64,000 nt of DNA from Sphingomonas albertensis (lineage in GTDB: Bacteria; Pseudomonadota; Alphaproteobacteria; Sphingomonadales; Sphingomonadaceae): contig NZ_JACONT010000005.1 of assembly GCF_014358075.1 (NCBI RefSeq), positions 62,001-126,000 on the forward strand, read 5' to 3'. Below the pieces are notes generated by a model. The model saw nothing but the letters and a program-made list of their open reading frames with translations. It ran no database searches and was not told the DNA's origin. The position numbers and the translations under genes are program-made. Below, one piece after another: positions 53,976 to 64,000 of the stretch (the first letter of the stretch is position 1; each line of letters starts with the position of its first letter).

Positions 53976-54485
53976 TTATCCTTCCGAGGGACAGGTTTCT
54001 GCGCGGCGCACGGGTGCGGCGCCGTCGTACCAATCGCTTTTCGTGCCCATGGTTTCCGCGTCATGATAACAGACCTGCGTCCTGCCGCGCTTAGGATCGA
54101 CGATCACGGTCCAATTGCGATCGCCGCAATTATGCTGCTCGCAGCCCCAGGCCGCGACGCGATCACCGACCTTGAACACCGGCGTCTCGGGACCGGACCG
54201 ACCGCGGATCGTCGCACGCAGTTTCGGATCGCCGACCGCGGTGACGAGCCCCGATGCGACGTCGGTACGATCGTAAAAGTCGACGCCGCCGACCGCGTCG
54301 TGCGGATATTTGCCGACATAGGCGGTGATCGGCGTGGTCTGCGCCTGTCCGGGAATCGGCGTCGGCGCGCGTGTTTGCGGCGGCGTATAATTGCTTGCGG
54401 CGAGCGTGTCGGTCGGGTCTTCCTTCTTGCCGCACCCGCCCAGCAGGGGCAGCGCGAGCACCGCGATCGCCATCATCGTCTTCAT
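53976..54485 (-). CDS. Putative lipoprotein
   Basis: A 169-residue exported lipoprotein. MKTMMAIAVLALPLLGGC has a lipobox (LGGC, cleavage before Cys18). The mature part is Thr/Pro-rich at first, then a cysteine-bearing domain (WGCEQHNCGDRNWTVIVD; TQVCYHDAET). No family recognised. The start at 54485 avoids a long unrelated upstream frame. Its gene is 4 bases upstream of the PEBP gene. Confidence 0.8.
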   Translation of the reverse strand: MKTMMAIAVLALPLLGGCGKKEDPTDTLAASNYTPPQTRAPTPIPGQAQTTPITAYVGKYPHDAVGGVDFYDRTDVASGLVTAVGDPKLRATIRGRSGPETPVFKVGDRVAAWGCEQHNCGDRNWTVIVDPKRGRTQVCYHDAETMGTKSDWYDGAAPVRRAETCPSEG

Positions 54486-54566
54486 GCGCCATCCTCTTCG
54501 TTGGTGGATCAACGTATCGGCGCATGTCGGGGTTGCGTCGAGCCGAGGTGCGACCATTTCGAGCGT

Positions 54567-54995
54567 ATGGATCATGATCTCGATCGCTTCGTCGCCGCGC
54601 AGGACGGCGTGTATCCGCAGGCCCTCGCCGAGCTGCGGCGTGGCGCGAAACGCAGTCACTGGATGTGGTTCGTGTTTCCGCAGATCGCCGGGCTCGGCCA
54701 GAGCGCGATGGCGTGGACCTATGCGATTGCGGATGCGGACGAGGCGCGGGCGTATCTGGCGCATCCGGTGCTGGGGGCGCGCCTGATCGAAGCCACCTCG
54801 GCGGTGACGGGGGCACGAGGCTCGGCGAAGGCGATCCTGGGCGGGATCGATGCGGTGAAGCTGCGCTCGTCGATGACGCTGTTCGCGGCGGTCGCGGACG
54901 ATCCGGCACCATTCCGCGCGGCGCTGGAGCGGTTTTTCGTCGGGGCCGACGATCCTGCGACGCTCGACCTGCTGCGTGGGACGCCGAATCGATAA
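54567..54995 (+). CDS. DUF1810 protein
   Basis: A 142-residue soluble protein starting MDHDLDRFVAAQDGVYPQAL. The HWMWFVFPQIAGLGQS motif and the C-terminal RSSMTLFAAVADDPAPFRAAL are hallmarks of DUF1810 (PF08837). No function is known. The start is behind a weak ribosome-binding site and overlaps nothing. Confidence 0.9.
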   Translation: MDHDLDRFVAAQDGVYPQALAELRRGAKRSHWMWFVFPQIAGLGQSAMAWTYAIADADEARAYLAHPVLGARLIEATSAVTGARGSAKAILGGIDAVKLRSSMTLFAAVADDPAPFRAALERFFVGADDPATLDLLRGTPNR

Positions 54996-55061
54996 GATGG
55001 GGGCATTGGCGGCAACGCGTGTAGTGTGACTGCGGGGCCTTCCGCCCCATGAGGTGCCGTG

Positions 55062-55187
55062 ATGGCGAAGAGCCAGAAGAAATCCAGCAAGGAAGTGCGC
55101 AAGCCCAAGGCCGAAAAGGCACCCAAGGCGAACGCGTCCAACCCGACCACCAAGGGCAAGCCCGTCGAGATGACGACGCTGAACTGA
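55062..55187 (+). CDS. Small Lys-rich protein (41 residues)
   Basis: MAKSQKKSSKEVRKPKAEKA and then 21 residues ending VEMTTLN. Very basic in the first half, unstructured, likely nucleic-acid-binding or a disordered stress protein. A good ribosome-binding site (GAGGTG) precedes the ATG. It is similar to unnamed small proteins of sphingomonads in my memory. The 160 bases after it (55188-55347) hold no gene; a short GCGCTGAACTGAG duplication is present at the stop. Confidence 0.6.
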   Translation: MAKSQKKSSKEVRKPKAEKAPKANASNPTTKGKPVEMTTLN

Positions 55188-55347
55188 GGCGCTGAACTGA
55201 GGGGGCGAGCCGGGGCCGGCCTAGGTGTGATCTTTCACCGGGTAACGCCGGGGTGGCGCCCGTCGCTCGGGCCGATCGGGCGCGGCGCGGTTGGCGCGAG
55301 GCTGGGCGGACTGCAGTCCACCCCATCCCGGGATCGGGCGGACCGGA

Positions 55348-55995
55348 TCAGCCGGCTGCGGCGATCCGGCGTAGCGCCTGTTCGAAGACCTCGACCGGCT
55401 GGCCGCCCGAGATCAGATGCCGGTCGTTTATCACGATCGCCGGCACCGCATTGATCCCGCGGGCGCGCCAGAGCTCCTCTGCCGCGCGGACCTCGTCGGC
55501 ATAGCGTCCGGACCGCAGCACCTCTTTGGCGGCGACCGAATCGAGCCCGGCCCTGGTCGCGGCATCGACCAGCACGCGCGGATCGCCGAGGTCGGCATTG
55601 GCGGTGAAATTGGCCGTGAACAGCGCGTGCTTGAGCGCCGCCTGCCTCCCTTCGATCTGCGCCCAGTGCAACAGGCGGTGCGCGTCGAACGTGTTGTAGA
55701 TCCGGCTTGCGTCGGTCATCGCCATCGTGAAGCCGAGGTCGCGTGCACGCTCGACGATCATCGCGCGATTGGCCGCCGACTGCTCGCGGGTCGAGCCGTA
55801 TTTCTCCGCGATATGCTCGCCGATGTTCTGGCCACCGGCCGGCATCGCCGGATTGAGTTCGAACGGCTGGAAGACGATCTCGACATCGAGCACATCCGCC
55901 GCGCGGGCCACGGCCTCCTCCAGCGCGCGCAGGCCGATGATGCACCACGGACAGGCGATGTCCGACACGAAATCGATCTTGAGATGGGCGGTCAT
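55348..55995 (-). CDS. DsbA-family oxidoreductase (FrnE-like)
   Basis: A 215-residue cytoplasmic thioredoxin-fold protein. The CPWC active site is Cys15-Cys18 (SDIACPWCIIG), followed by an alpha-helical insertion and VPAIVINDRHLISGGQPVE with the cis-proline. No signal peptide, so cytosolic, of the FrnE/2-hydroxychromene isomerase-like group (PF01323). The start at 55995 is the first ATG giving the family N-terminus. Divergent from alkB. Confidence 0.88.
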   Translation of the reverse strand: MTAHLKIDFVSDIACPWCIIGLRALEEAVARAADVLDVEIVFQPFELNPAMPAGGQNIGEHIAEKYGSTREQSAANRAMIVERARDLGFTMAMTDASRIYNTFDAHRLLHWAQIEGRQAALKHALFTANFTANADLGDPRVLVDAATRAGLDSVAAKEVLRSGRYADEVRAAEELWRARGINAVPAIVINDRHLISGGQPVEVFEQALRRIAAAG

Positions 55996-56063
55996 GGCAG
56001 TCTCCGGGATGCGCGCTTCGCCGTAGATGGCAGCGGCTGGGTCGGCAACCGCGGGGCTTTCGG

Positions 56064-56681
56064 ATGGGTGCGTCGCGTTCCTACATGCCGTCGATGACAA
56101 ACCCGACTGCGGATCTTTTCGGCACTCCACTCCTCCCCGGACTCGCGTACCGCGACGCGTTGATCGACCTGGACGAGGAGGCGATGCTGATCGCCCGGAT
56201 CGACGAGCAGGACCTGGCGCCGTTCCAGTTCCAGGGCTGGCTGGGCAAGCGGCTGACCAGGTCGTTCGGCTGGCATTATGATTTCGACACGAGCCAGTTC
56301 GGCGCCACCGATCCGTTGCCCGACTGGCTGCTGCCGATCCGCCAGCGCGCCGCCGCGTTTGCGCAACTCCCGGAGGAGGCGCTCGTCCAGGCTTTGTTGA
56401 TCCGGTATGATCCGGGGGCGGGGATCGGCTGGCATCGCGACCGGCCGGTGTTAGAGCATGTCGTCGGCGTTTCGCTCGGCGTGCCGGCGACGATGCGGTT
56501 CCGACGGCGCAAGCCGGGCGGTTTCGACCGCGTTGCCGTGCCCTTGCCGCCCCGCTCGGTCTATCATCTCAGCGGCGAGGCGCGGCATGACTGGGAGCAC
56601 AGCATCGCCGAGATGGAGGTGACGCGCTGGTCGATCACCTTCCGCAGCTTCACCGCCAGCGCGCGGCCAGGCCGGCGCTGA
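56064..56681 (+). CDS. AlkB-type 2-oxoglutarate-dependent DNA repair dioxygenase
   Basis: A 205-residue Fe(II)/2-oxoglutarate dioxygenase. The iron ligands are seen in GWHRDRP (HxD) and the distal His in ARHDWEHSI. RSFGWHYDFD and RWSITFR are further family signatures; this is the short alphaproteobacterial AlkB-like type. It would demethylate alkylated bases. The start could be 56064, 56085 or 56094. Confidence 0.85.
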   Translation: MGASRSYMPSMTNPTADLFGTPLLPGLAYRDALIDLDEEAMLIARIDEQDLAPFQFQGWLGKRLTRSFGWHYDFDTSQFGATDPLPDWLLPIRQRAAAFAQLPEEALVQALLIRYDPGAGIGWHRDRPVLEHVVGVSLGVPATMRFRRRKPGGFDRVAVPLPPRSVYHLSGEARHDWEHSIAEMEVTRWSITFRSFTASARPGRR

Positions 56682-56691
56682 CGGTCGAAAC

Positions 56692-59983
<3,292 letters not shown>

Positions 59984-59990
<7 letters not shown>

Positions 59991-60730
59991 CGTGAACCCT
60001 CACGCAACGCTGCCACGCCGGAAGTCCGGAGCGCCGGGATATCGCTTGCGGCGAGCCATGCTTCGGCCTTGGCCAGGAACGCCGCGTTGCCCCGTGCGCC
60101 TGCCTGTTTCAGCCACGCCAACGCCATCTCGATCTCCCCCGCCGCGCCGAGCATCCGCGCGTGATTGAAGCAGCCGCGAAAATCGCCGCCTTCCGCCGCG
60201 CTCGCATAGCATGCCGCGGCGTGCGCCAAGTCACGCTCGCAGGCCCAGCCGTCTTCCGCAAAACTGCCGACGAAGTTGATCGCCTTCGCACTGGCGAGCC
60301 CGGAGTCCATCGCCGCGACCTTCTCCAGCAACGCCAGCGCGGACGGCTTGTCCTCGGCAACGCCGTCACCCAGCGCGAGCAGCGTTGCGTAATTATACAT
60401 CGCCCAGTCCAGCCCGCGCTCGGCCGCGATCCGGTAGCACTCGGCCGCGCGCGCCTTGTCGACCGCCGTCCCCCAGCCGAGATCGTAACAGCGCCCGACC
60501 ATGTTGAGCGCCATCACATGATGCTGCGCCGCGGCCTTGATGAACCACCCGAGCGCCGCCTGCGGGTCCGCCGCGACGCCGGTACCGTCTAGCAACATTT
60601 GCCCGTACACCGCCTGCGCCTCGGCAACGCCCGCGTCCGCGGCCTCGCGCACGAACGCCGCGCGCTCCTCGGGACTTCCGGAGAGGCGCGCGGCGATGGC
60701 GTCGGGCGTGAGGGTATCGATCGCCGTCAT
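59984..60730 (-). CDS. Sel1-repeat protein of the iron operon
   Basis: A 248-residue protein of several ~36-residue Sel1-type helical repeats ([59 protein letters not shown]). No signal peptide is seen. It lies between the receptor (7 bases upstream) and PiuC (7-base overlap). Sel1 proteins act as scaffolds; an adaptor role in the operon is inferred only. Sel1-PiuC pairs after Fiu-like receptors recur in proteobacteria. Confidence 0.87.
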
Positions 60731-60737
60731 GCCGTCC

Positions 60738-63200
60738 TCAGAAACGCAGGTTCACCGTGCCGAACACCGTACGGCCGGCAGCGATCGACGCAAAGTGGCT
60801 GGTATAGGTCTGCGAGAAATAGGTCTTGTTCGTGACGTTCTGCGCGTTGACGCTGAGATCGATATTGTCGGTCAGCTTGTAGCTCGCACGCGCATCGAAG
60901 CGCCAGTAATCGGGGATGCTGCGCGTCAGCACCTTGGTCGCAGCGTTGACCGTGACAACCCCGGCGGCGTTCTGCGTCGCGGTACGATTGTCCGCGTAAC
61001 CACCAATCTGCTCGTCCATATACAGCGCCGTGCCACCGATCTGGAGCCGCTTCGTCACGGTGACGTTGGTGGTCGCGGTGAAGCTGTTCCTGGCAGTCTG
61101 CGGGACCTGCTTGCCGGTGTTGACCGACACGACGCCGATCGTCCGCGCTGGCTGGAGGCCGGGGAGCGCGGCGGCGGTCAGCGTCGTAAAGCCGCCGTCG
61201 ATGATCTTCGGATCGAGATGCGTGAACCCGCCGAACACCGTCCAGCCGGGCAGAATGGTGCCGCTGACGTTGAACTCGAAACCGCGGATCCGCGTCTCGC
61301 CGATGAACGATGCGGTATTATTGTCGTCGAGCACGCGCGCGTTGGAAATTTCGGTCTGGAACGCTGCCGCGCCGAGCTGGAGCTTCTCGCCGAACAGACT
61401 CGCCTTGGCGCCGACCTCGTACGACTTGGTCTTTTGCGGCTTCAGCAGGTTGAGCGTTGCCGCCGTGATCGCATTGTCCTCACGTCCTTCGCCGAGCAGG
61501 CTGTTGGGCGGCGTCGCGGCGGTCGCATAGCTCGCATACAGGCTGGTCTCCGACGTCGGCTTGAACACGAGGCCGGCCTGCCAGTTAAACAGATTGTCGA
61601 CGCGGTTGACCTTGGTCTGCGTCGCGCCCGGCAGCGTGATGGTGGATTCGAACCGGTCGTACCGTGCGCCCAGGTTCAGGATCAGCGACGGCATCAGCGT
61701 GATCGAATCGAACGCGTAGACCGCCTTGGTATTCGCGTCGTTCTGCGTTTCGGTCGAGGGCGCGCCCTTCACGATCGGCGTCTGCGTGGTCGAGGTGTCG
61801 CTCGTGTAGTTGACCCACGGCGCATACGGGTTCGGATCGAACAGGCTGGTGCAATAGGAGCGCGCGATCGTCGCGGTGTTGCAGCGCGGCGAGATCGTCG
61901 ATCCGTTCGCCGACACGAACGTACCGCGGCGGGTCTTTTCCCACGAGATTTCGGTGCCGAGCGAGAAACTGTGCTCGATCCCGCCGGTGTTGAACTTGCC
62001 GTACAGGTCGGTCTGGTCGACGATGCTCTCGCTATAACCGTAGCGCGTGTTGCCGCGCGTCCAGACATAGCCGCCGGTCGTCACGTTCGCGCCGGTGTTG
62101 GTCGCGGTGGTGCCATAGACATTGCCCTGGCTGTCGTCGGGCAGCGTGAAGATGTAGCTCTGGTCGCTGTGCGTGTAGCGCGCGGTGTTGCGCAGCGTGA
62201 TGCCGCCGAAATCATGCTCGACGCGCAACGTCGCCTGGTTGGTGGTCGCATCGCGGAAATCGCGGTTGGCCAAACCGTAGAAGTTCTTGCGCGAGACGTA
62301 GCCGGTCTGGCCGCCCGCCGTCGTCACGGTGCCGAGCGCGGGCTGGGTCGTGACGTTGCCGGTGCCGGGATGATTGGCGATCGTGTAGAGATACGGGATG
62401 CCGCTGTCGGGCAGTTCCTCGCTCTCCATGTGATAGAAGCTCGCGGTCAACCGGGTCGGCGTGCCGAGCCCGACTGCGAACGACGGTGCGATGCCCCAGC
62501 GCTTCTGCCAGATCGCATCGCGGCCGGCGACGTCCTGGTCATGCCACATCCCCTCGATCCGGAACGCGGCGGTCTCGGAGACCTTGAGGTTCACGTCGCC
62601 GGTGACGCGCTTGTAGTCCGCCTCGCCATAGCTGGCGCTCGCCGAGCCGAAATTCTCGAGCTGCGGCAGGCGCGACAGGATGTTGATCGTGCCGCCGGCG
62701 GAGCCGCGTCCGCCGAGCGTCGAATCCGAGCCGCGGACGATCTGGACCGAATCCACCGCGAACACCTCGCGCGTCTGCGAGGCGAGATCGCGGACGCCGT
62801 CGACGAAGATGCTGCCCTGGCTGTCGAAACCACGGATGAAGGGACGATCGCCGATCGGATTGCCGCCCTCGGCCGCGCCGAAGGTGATGCCGGGCACGGT
62901 GCGCAGCGCGTCGGCGAGGCTGTTCGATCCGGTCTGTTCGATCACTTCCTTGGGAAGGACGATCACCGAGCGCGGCGTGTTGACCAGCGGCGCGACCTGC
63001 TTGGGTCCGGAATCGCGCTCGCGCTGACCATTGACCAGGATTTCATCGCGTTGCTGCTCGTCGGTTACCGGGGCTGCGGCCTTGTCGGCTTCGGCGGCAT
63101 AGGCCGGCGCGGTGGCGAACGCGCCGACGCATGACAGGGCAAGAAACGCGGGTACGGAAGACGAACGCGGCAATGATGCGCGCGGCGAAGATAGCGACAT
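60738..63200 (-). CDS. TonB-dependent siderophore receptor, Fiu-like
   Basis: An 820-residue receptor. The start at 63200 (MSLSSPRASLPRSSSVPAFL) sits behind AGGGG at a good distance; a TTG six bases upstream is possible. The signal peptide is followed by a plug with NTPRSVIVLPKEVIEQTGSN, GDRPFIRGFDSQGSIFVDG and VRGSDSTLGGRGSAGGTI; the barrel ends FGTVNLRF. The catecholate-type plug pattern and the Sel1-PiuC partners point to ferric catechol uptake. No STN domain. Two Fur-like boxes lie just upstream. Confidence 0.94.
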   Translation of the reverse strand: MSLSSPRASLPRSSSVPAFLALSCVGAFATAPAYAAEADKAAAPVTDEQQRDEILVNGQRERDSGPKQVAPLVNTPRSVIVLPKEVIEQTGSNSLADALRTVPGITFGAAEGGNPIGDRPFIRGFDSQGSIFVDGVRDLASQTREVFAVDSVQIVRGSDSTLGGRGSAGGTINILSRLPQLENFGSASASYGEADYKRVTGDVNLKVSETAAFRIEGMWHDQDVAGRDAIWQKRWGIAPSFAVGLGTPTRLTASFYHMESEELPDSGIPYLYTIANHPGTGNVTTQPALGTVTTAGGQTGYVSRKNFYGLANRDFRDATTNQATLRVEHDFGGITLRNTARYTHSDQSYIFTLPDDSQGNVYGTTATNTGANVTTGGYVWTRGNTRYGYSESIVDQTDLYGKFNTGGIEHSFSLGTEISWEKTRRGTFVSANGSTISPRCNTATIARSYCTSLFDPNPYAPWVNYTSDTSTTQTPIVKGAPSTETQNDANTKAVYAFDSITLMPSLILNLGARYDRFESTITLPGATQTKVNRVDNLFNWQAGLVFKPTSETSLYASYATAATPPNSLLGEGREDNAITAATLNLLKPQKTKSYEVGAKASLFGEKLQLGAAAFQTEISNARVLDDNNTASFIGETRIRGFEFNVSGTILPGWTVFGGFTHLDPKIIDGGFTTLTAAALPGLQPARTIGVVSVNTGKQVPQTARNSFTATTNVTVTKRLQIGGTALYMDEQIGGYADNRTATQNAAGVVTVNAATKVLTRSIPDYWRFDARASYKLTDNIDLSVNAQNVTNKTYFSQTYTSHFASIAAGRTVFGTVNLRF

Positions 63201-63231
63201 GGACAAACCCCTTTGCTCTGAGGGGCTCGCT

Positions 63232-63278
63232 ATTGAGAGTCGTTCGCACTGTCAACGCTAATGCGAGTAGTTCTCAAT
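63232..63278. promoter_or_regulatory. Two inverted Fur-like boxes before the Fiu-like receptor
   Basis: ATTGAGAGTCGTTCGCA (63232-63248) and TGCGAGTAGTTCTCAAT (63262-63278) are related 17-base sites facing each other, sharing TTGAGA and TCGCA with a variable middle. Both fit a TGCGAANGANTCTCAAT-type alphaproteobacterial Fur site from memory. They lie 31-78 bases upstream of the receptor start; the second overlaps the stop codon of the ribbon-helix-helix gene. Confidence 0.55.
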
Positions 63279-63516
63279 GGAGATTGTCGAATAGCCATGT
63301 TCTCAATGCGCTAGCGAGGTTGGGTGGATCGTCCGCCACGATGCGGATCGCGTCGATCTCGGCGACGAGCGCGGACAGCGGCAGGGCGAGACGTACCGCC
63401 GCGGCTTCGAGCGCCTGCCAGAAGACGGGTTCGAGGCTGATCGAGGTCTGGTGGCCGGCGATCGTGATCGAGCGTTTGACGGGCCCGTGGAACCCGCCGG
63501 CGGGCGCAGCGATCAC
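63274..63516 (-). CDS. Ribbon-helix-helix domain protein
   Basis: An 80-residue protein starting from a GTG at 63516. VKRSITIAGHQTSISLEPVF is a ribbon-helix-helix DNA-binding pattern (RHH_4-like, PF13467), with the helices LALPLSALVAEID and NLASALRTWLF. It likely binds DNA as a dimer. The gene follows cobT by 16 bases and may be co-transcribed with it. Whether it represses the neighbouring receptor is unknown. Confidence 0.8.
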   Translation of the reverse strand: MIAAPAGGFHGPVKRSITIAGHQTSISLEPVFWQALEAAAVRLALPLSALVAEIDAIRIVADDPPNLASALRTWLFDNLH

Positions 63517-63532
63517 GTCGCCCGCCTGCTGG

Positions 63533-64000
63533 TCACTCGGTATCGAACAGCGAGGCCAGCTGTTCGATGATCGTCCCGCCGAGCTGCTCGACGTCCATGA
63601 TCGTCACGGCACGCGCGTAATAGCGGGTGACGTCGTGGCCGATGCCGATCGCGACCAGCTCGACCGGCGACTTGCTCTCGATCCAGCCGATCACCTGCCG
63701 CAAATGGCGTTCCAGATAGGAACCCGAGTTCACGCTGAGCGTCGAATCGTCGACCGGCGCGCCATCGCTGATCACCATCAGGATGCGGCGTTCCTCGGGC
63801 CGCGCGACGAGGCGCGCATGCGCCCACATCAGCGCCTCGCCGTCGATATTCTCCTTGAGCAACCCCTCGCGCATCATCAGCCCGAGCGAGTTGCGTGCGC
63901 GGCGCCACGGTTCGTCGGCGCGCTTGTAGACGATGTGGCGGATGTCGTTGAGCCGCCCCGGCTGCGGCGGACGCCCGGCGGCCAGCCACGTCTCGCGGCT
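63533..64000 (-). CDS. cobT: Cobaltochelatase subunit CobT, C-terminal part (truncated by window)
   Basis: The C-terminal 155 residues of a CobT-type protein; the 5' part is beyond the window edge. It contains [24 protein letters not shown] [28 protein letters not shown], and the VWA-domain metal/adhesion segment [20 protein letters not shown] with [13 protein letters not shown]. In aerobic cobalamin synthesis CobNST inserts cobalt; in some sphingomonads a CobS/CobT-like pair is found without CobN. The rest of the locus is not visible. Confidence 0.93.
   Translation of the reverse strand, partial: SRETWLAAGRPPQPGRLNDIRHIVYKRADEPWRRARNSLGLMMREGLLKENIDGEALMWAHARLVARPEERRILMVISDGAPVDDSTLSVNSGSYLERHLRQVIGWIESKSPVELVAIGIGHDVTRYYARAVTIMDVEQLGGTIIEQLASLFDTE

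Noticed and set aside
54486..54764. N-terminal extension of the lipoprotein gene
   Set aside because: It would bury the signal peptide and lipobox and lies antisense to the DUF1810 gene.
60537..63134. An 865-residue frame on the plus strand
   Set aside because: Antisense to the Fiu-like receptor and the Sel1 gene; shadow.

Overview
The window looks like chromosome from a Sphingomonas-type alphaproteobacterium (order Sphingomonadales). The evidence is consistently GC-rich coding sequence, a 1,500-residue-class NAD-glutamate dehydrogenase, Coq4, a CobT-type cobaltochelatase subunit, a HisKA_2/HWE-type phytochrome kinase, three TonB-dependent receptors, and abundant palindromic REP-like repeats between genes. 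No search could be run, so the genus is an inference from gene content.

Layout. 1-2135 is the end of an integrated element: small unknown genes and a tyrosine recombinase that stops 21 bases from the 3' end of a tRNA-Thr gene. 2.3-9.5 kb holds a PAS-like protein, NAD-glutamate dehydrogenase and a PepSY membrane protein. 9.6-14.6 kb carries an OmpA-like protein, recF, coq4, a VapC toxin with a frameshifted antitoxin, and dnaN. 14.7-21.9 kb is mostly envelope and exported proteins: a beta-barrel protein, an IalB-like protein, an exported methyltransferase and a large autotransporter. 22.0-25.8 kb is a FecA-FecR-FecI type cell-surface signalling cassette. 25.9-35.0 kb holds two peptidases, a DUF808 protein, adenine deaminase coupled to an SBF-type transporter, and a bacteriophytochrome kinase. 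35.1-39.7 kb is a divergent iron-uptake locus (siderophore receptor against DUF3649-PepSY-DUF3325) with a Fur-box-like site between the two sides. 39.9-47.7 kb is translation: prfC, an aldose epimerase, then rpmI, rplT, a GIY-YIG protein, pheS and pheT all in one direction. 47.9-56.7 kb holds AsmA, HisN, an exported peroxiredoxin, a diguanylate cyclase, tiny membrane proteins, a PEBP protein, a lipoprotein, a DsbA-type oxidoreductase and AlkB. 56.7-64.0 kb holds gyrB, a Fiu-like receptor / Sel1 / PiuC iron operon, a ribbon-helix-helix protein and the 3' part of cobT.

How it works together. Iron acquisition is the recurring theme: two siderophore-receptor loci with putative Fur sites and one receptor wired to an anti-sigma/sigma pair. 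The replication genes recF, dnaN and gyrB are present but dispersed, with no dnaA and no recognisable origin.

The observations most worth a second look are: a palindromic repeat inserted in frame inside recF with a twin copy 39 kb away; an intact PIN-domain toxin behind an antitoxin broken by what looks like a one-base deletion; a gene whose start codon lies inside a repeat; a GIY-YIG gene one base upstream of pheS; and two tiny membrane-protein genes behind a sigma-54-like motif. I did not find a clearly new multi-gene defence or biosynthetic system.
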